Source of the DNA: Desulfobacterales bacterium
GTDB lineage: Bacteria; Desulfobacterota; DSM-4660; Desulfatiglandales; Desulfatiglandaceae
Assembly (NCBI GenBank): GCA_021107495.1
Contig: JAIOSR010000015.1
Location: 1-5,820, forward strand
Reading direction: 5' to 3'
DNA: 5,820 bases
Part shown: positions 4,936 to 5,820 of the stretch, piece after piece
Layout of the letters: each line of letters starts with the position of its first letter
How positions within the stretch are numbered: position 1 is the first letter of the stretch
Position numbers and translations under genes: made by a program
The notes under the pieces: model-generated
Told to the model about the DNA's origin: nothing
Seen by the model: only the letters and a program-made list of their open reading frames with translations
Databases searched by the model: none

Positions 4936-5820
4936 ATAGTAAGACTATTTCGCAAGATATTCGGGCAGGGGAACTCCTGGCCCCGAAACGGACCAGACTG
5001 CAGGAATTTTGGCGGCTCTTCAGGCAGAACAGGCTGGCCATTATCGGCCTGATAATATTCATTCTTTTCTTTATAACCGCCCTTATGGGGCTCTTCCTTA
5101 CTTCAGGACAGGACCCTGTTTTTGATCCTGCCTTAGTAAGGCTCCAGGAAAAACTCCTGCCTCCCCTATCCAAACCAAATCCGGACTCCCTGAAGCCTGA
5201 TCCGTTTCCGGGCGCGGGGCTGTATCTGATGGGGACTGATGATCTGGGTCGGGATGTTTTTGCAAGGATGCTCCAGGGGGCTTGGGTTTCGCTCACCGTG
5301 GGATTTGTGGCCGTGGGTATAGCAGTCCTCATCGGCATACTAATGGGAGGAATCGCAGGCTACTTTGGGCAGAACCATGTCAGGGTAGACCACATCCTTA
5401 TAATTTGTCTTATGTCTGTGGGTGGGGTAATGCTTGCCGTGGGAGAGGCCTATTCAGGTGCGGGGTTTCTTGTTGTCGGCGTTGTGTTGTTTTTTTTATC
5501 GCTCTTTTCAAAAAAGGCAACGGGTAAGAAAGCTATGCCAAAATGGATGAACATACTCCGCAAAGGCGCCATTTCCGTTGATACCCTGATCATGCGGATT
5601 GTGGATATAATGCTTTGCTTCCCGAGCTTTTTCCTGATCCTGACCGTGGTGGCCCTTCTCCCTGCAAGCATATACAATATTATGATTGTCATCGGGCTGA
5701 CAAGCTGGATGGGCGCCACGCGTTTTGTTCGTGCTGAATTTCTCTCGCTCAGGGAACAGGATTTCGTGAGTGCCGCAAGGGCACTCGGTGTAGGTAACTT
5801 CCGGATTATTTTTCGACACA
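4917..5820 (+). CDS. dppC: DppC/OppC-type permease of a peptide ABC transporter (partial, runs off the right edge)
   Basis: The frame is open from ATG 4917 to the window end (301 codons plus one base), so the C-terminus is missing. It is the second channel-forming permease of the importer, in the inner membrane; the symbol is a family-level label. After a polar cytoplasmic tail (1-38) come a membrane helix (about 40-62), a periplasmic loop with the family hallmark GTDDLGRDVFAR (106-117) and a helix ending MGGIAGYFG (143-151). VDTLIMRIVDIMLCFPSFFL (221-240) and TSWMGATRFVRAEFLSLREQ (262-281) follow. The EAA loop starts at DFVSAARALGVGNFRIIFRH (282-301) and is cut before its expected ILPN. Between GYFG and VDTL the family normally has only a few residues. 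Here about 68 extra residues carry two more predicted helices (about 158-176 and 182-198) and a basic stretch (SKKATGKKAMPKW). The gene starts 41 bp after the dppB-type stop; AAAGAG at 4905-4910 is a weak Shine-Dalgarno 6 bp upstream. Confidence 0.9.
   Translation, partial: MTKVPKDSKTISQDIRAGELLAPKRTRLQEFWRLFRQNRLAIIGLIIFILFFITALMGLFLTSGQDPVFDPALVRLQEKLLPPLSKPNPDSLKPDPFPGAGLYLMGTDDLGRDVFARMLQGAWVSLTVGFVAVGIAVLIGILMGGIAGYFGQNHVRVDHILIICLMSVGGVMLAVGEAYSGAGFLVVGVVLFFLSLFSKKATGKKAMPKWMNILRKGAISVDTLIMRIVDIMLCFPSFFLILTVVALLPASIYNIMIVIGLTSWMGATRFVRAEFLSLREQDFVSAARALGVGNFRIIFRH

Noticed and set aside
4862..5338. 158-residue - strand reading frame
   Set aside because: It is antisense to the DppC-type permease, which carries clear family motifs on the + strand.

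Overview
The window carries the 5' part of an ABC-type peptide (Dpp/Opp family) import operon on the + strand. Upstream of it lie a small toxin-antitoxin module and a decayed gene fragment. Moderate GC, protein style and intergenic regions full of short degenerate tandem words suggest a Gram-negative bacterium, perhaps an anaerobic member of the Desulfobacterota (former Deltaproteobacteria). That placement is an inference from memory of similar genomes, with low confidence.

Layout. 1-333: non-coding or decayed DNA, including a short open stretch (94-303) whose first part matches the signature of RhuM-family proteins. 334-840: a two-gene type II toxin-antitoxin operon with a ParD-like antitoxin (GTG start, good ribosome binding site) and a RelE/ParE-family toxin 6 bp downstream. 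A 12-bp palindrome containing TATAAT lies just upstream. 841-973: short intergenic gap. 974-1195: a 73-residue uncharacterised protein on the - strand with a convincing Shine-Dalgarno. 1196-1731: a 536-bp divergent intergenic region with a four-unit 8-bp tandem repeat, an inverted partner of that repeat and a strong split hairpin close to the next gene. 1732-3867: a family 5 extracellular solute-binding protein of 711 residues, enlarged by about 145 residues. 3955-4875: a DppB-type permease whose C-terminus is broken by a frame disruption. 4917-5820 and beyond: a DppC-type permease that runs off the window edge and carries an extra segment with two predicted membrane helices.

How the genes work together. 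The binding protein would capture a peptide or similar ligand in the periplasm and deliver it to the DppB/DppC channel. The ATPase subunits (DppD/DppF type) are not in the window and would be expected downstream. The toxin-antitoxin pair is self-contained and unrelated in function.

No clearly new system is seen. The points most worth a second look are: (i) inverted copies of a CTTTAG-type repeat that bracket the dppB-type gene and overlap the starts of both permease genes, (ii) the frame break at the end of the DppB-type permease, with the family's terminal VDPRIR motif still present out of frame, (iii) an apparent degenerate internal duplication in the binding protein, and (iv) the extra two-helix segment in the DppC-type permease.
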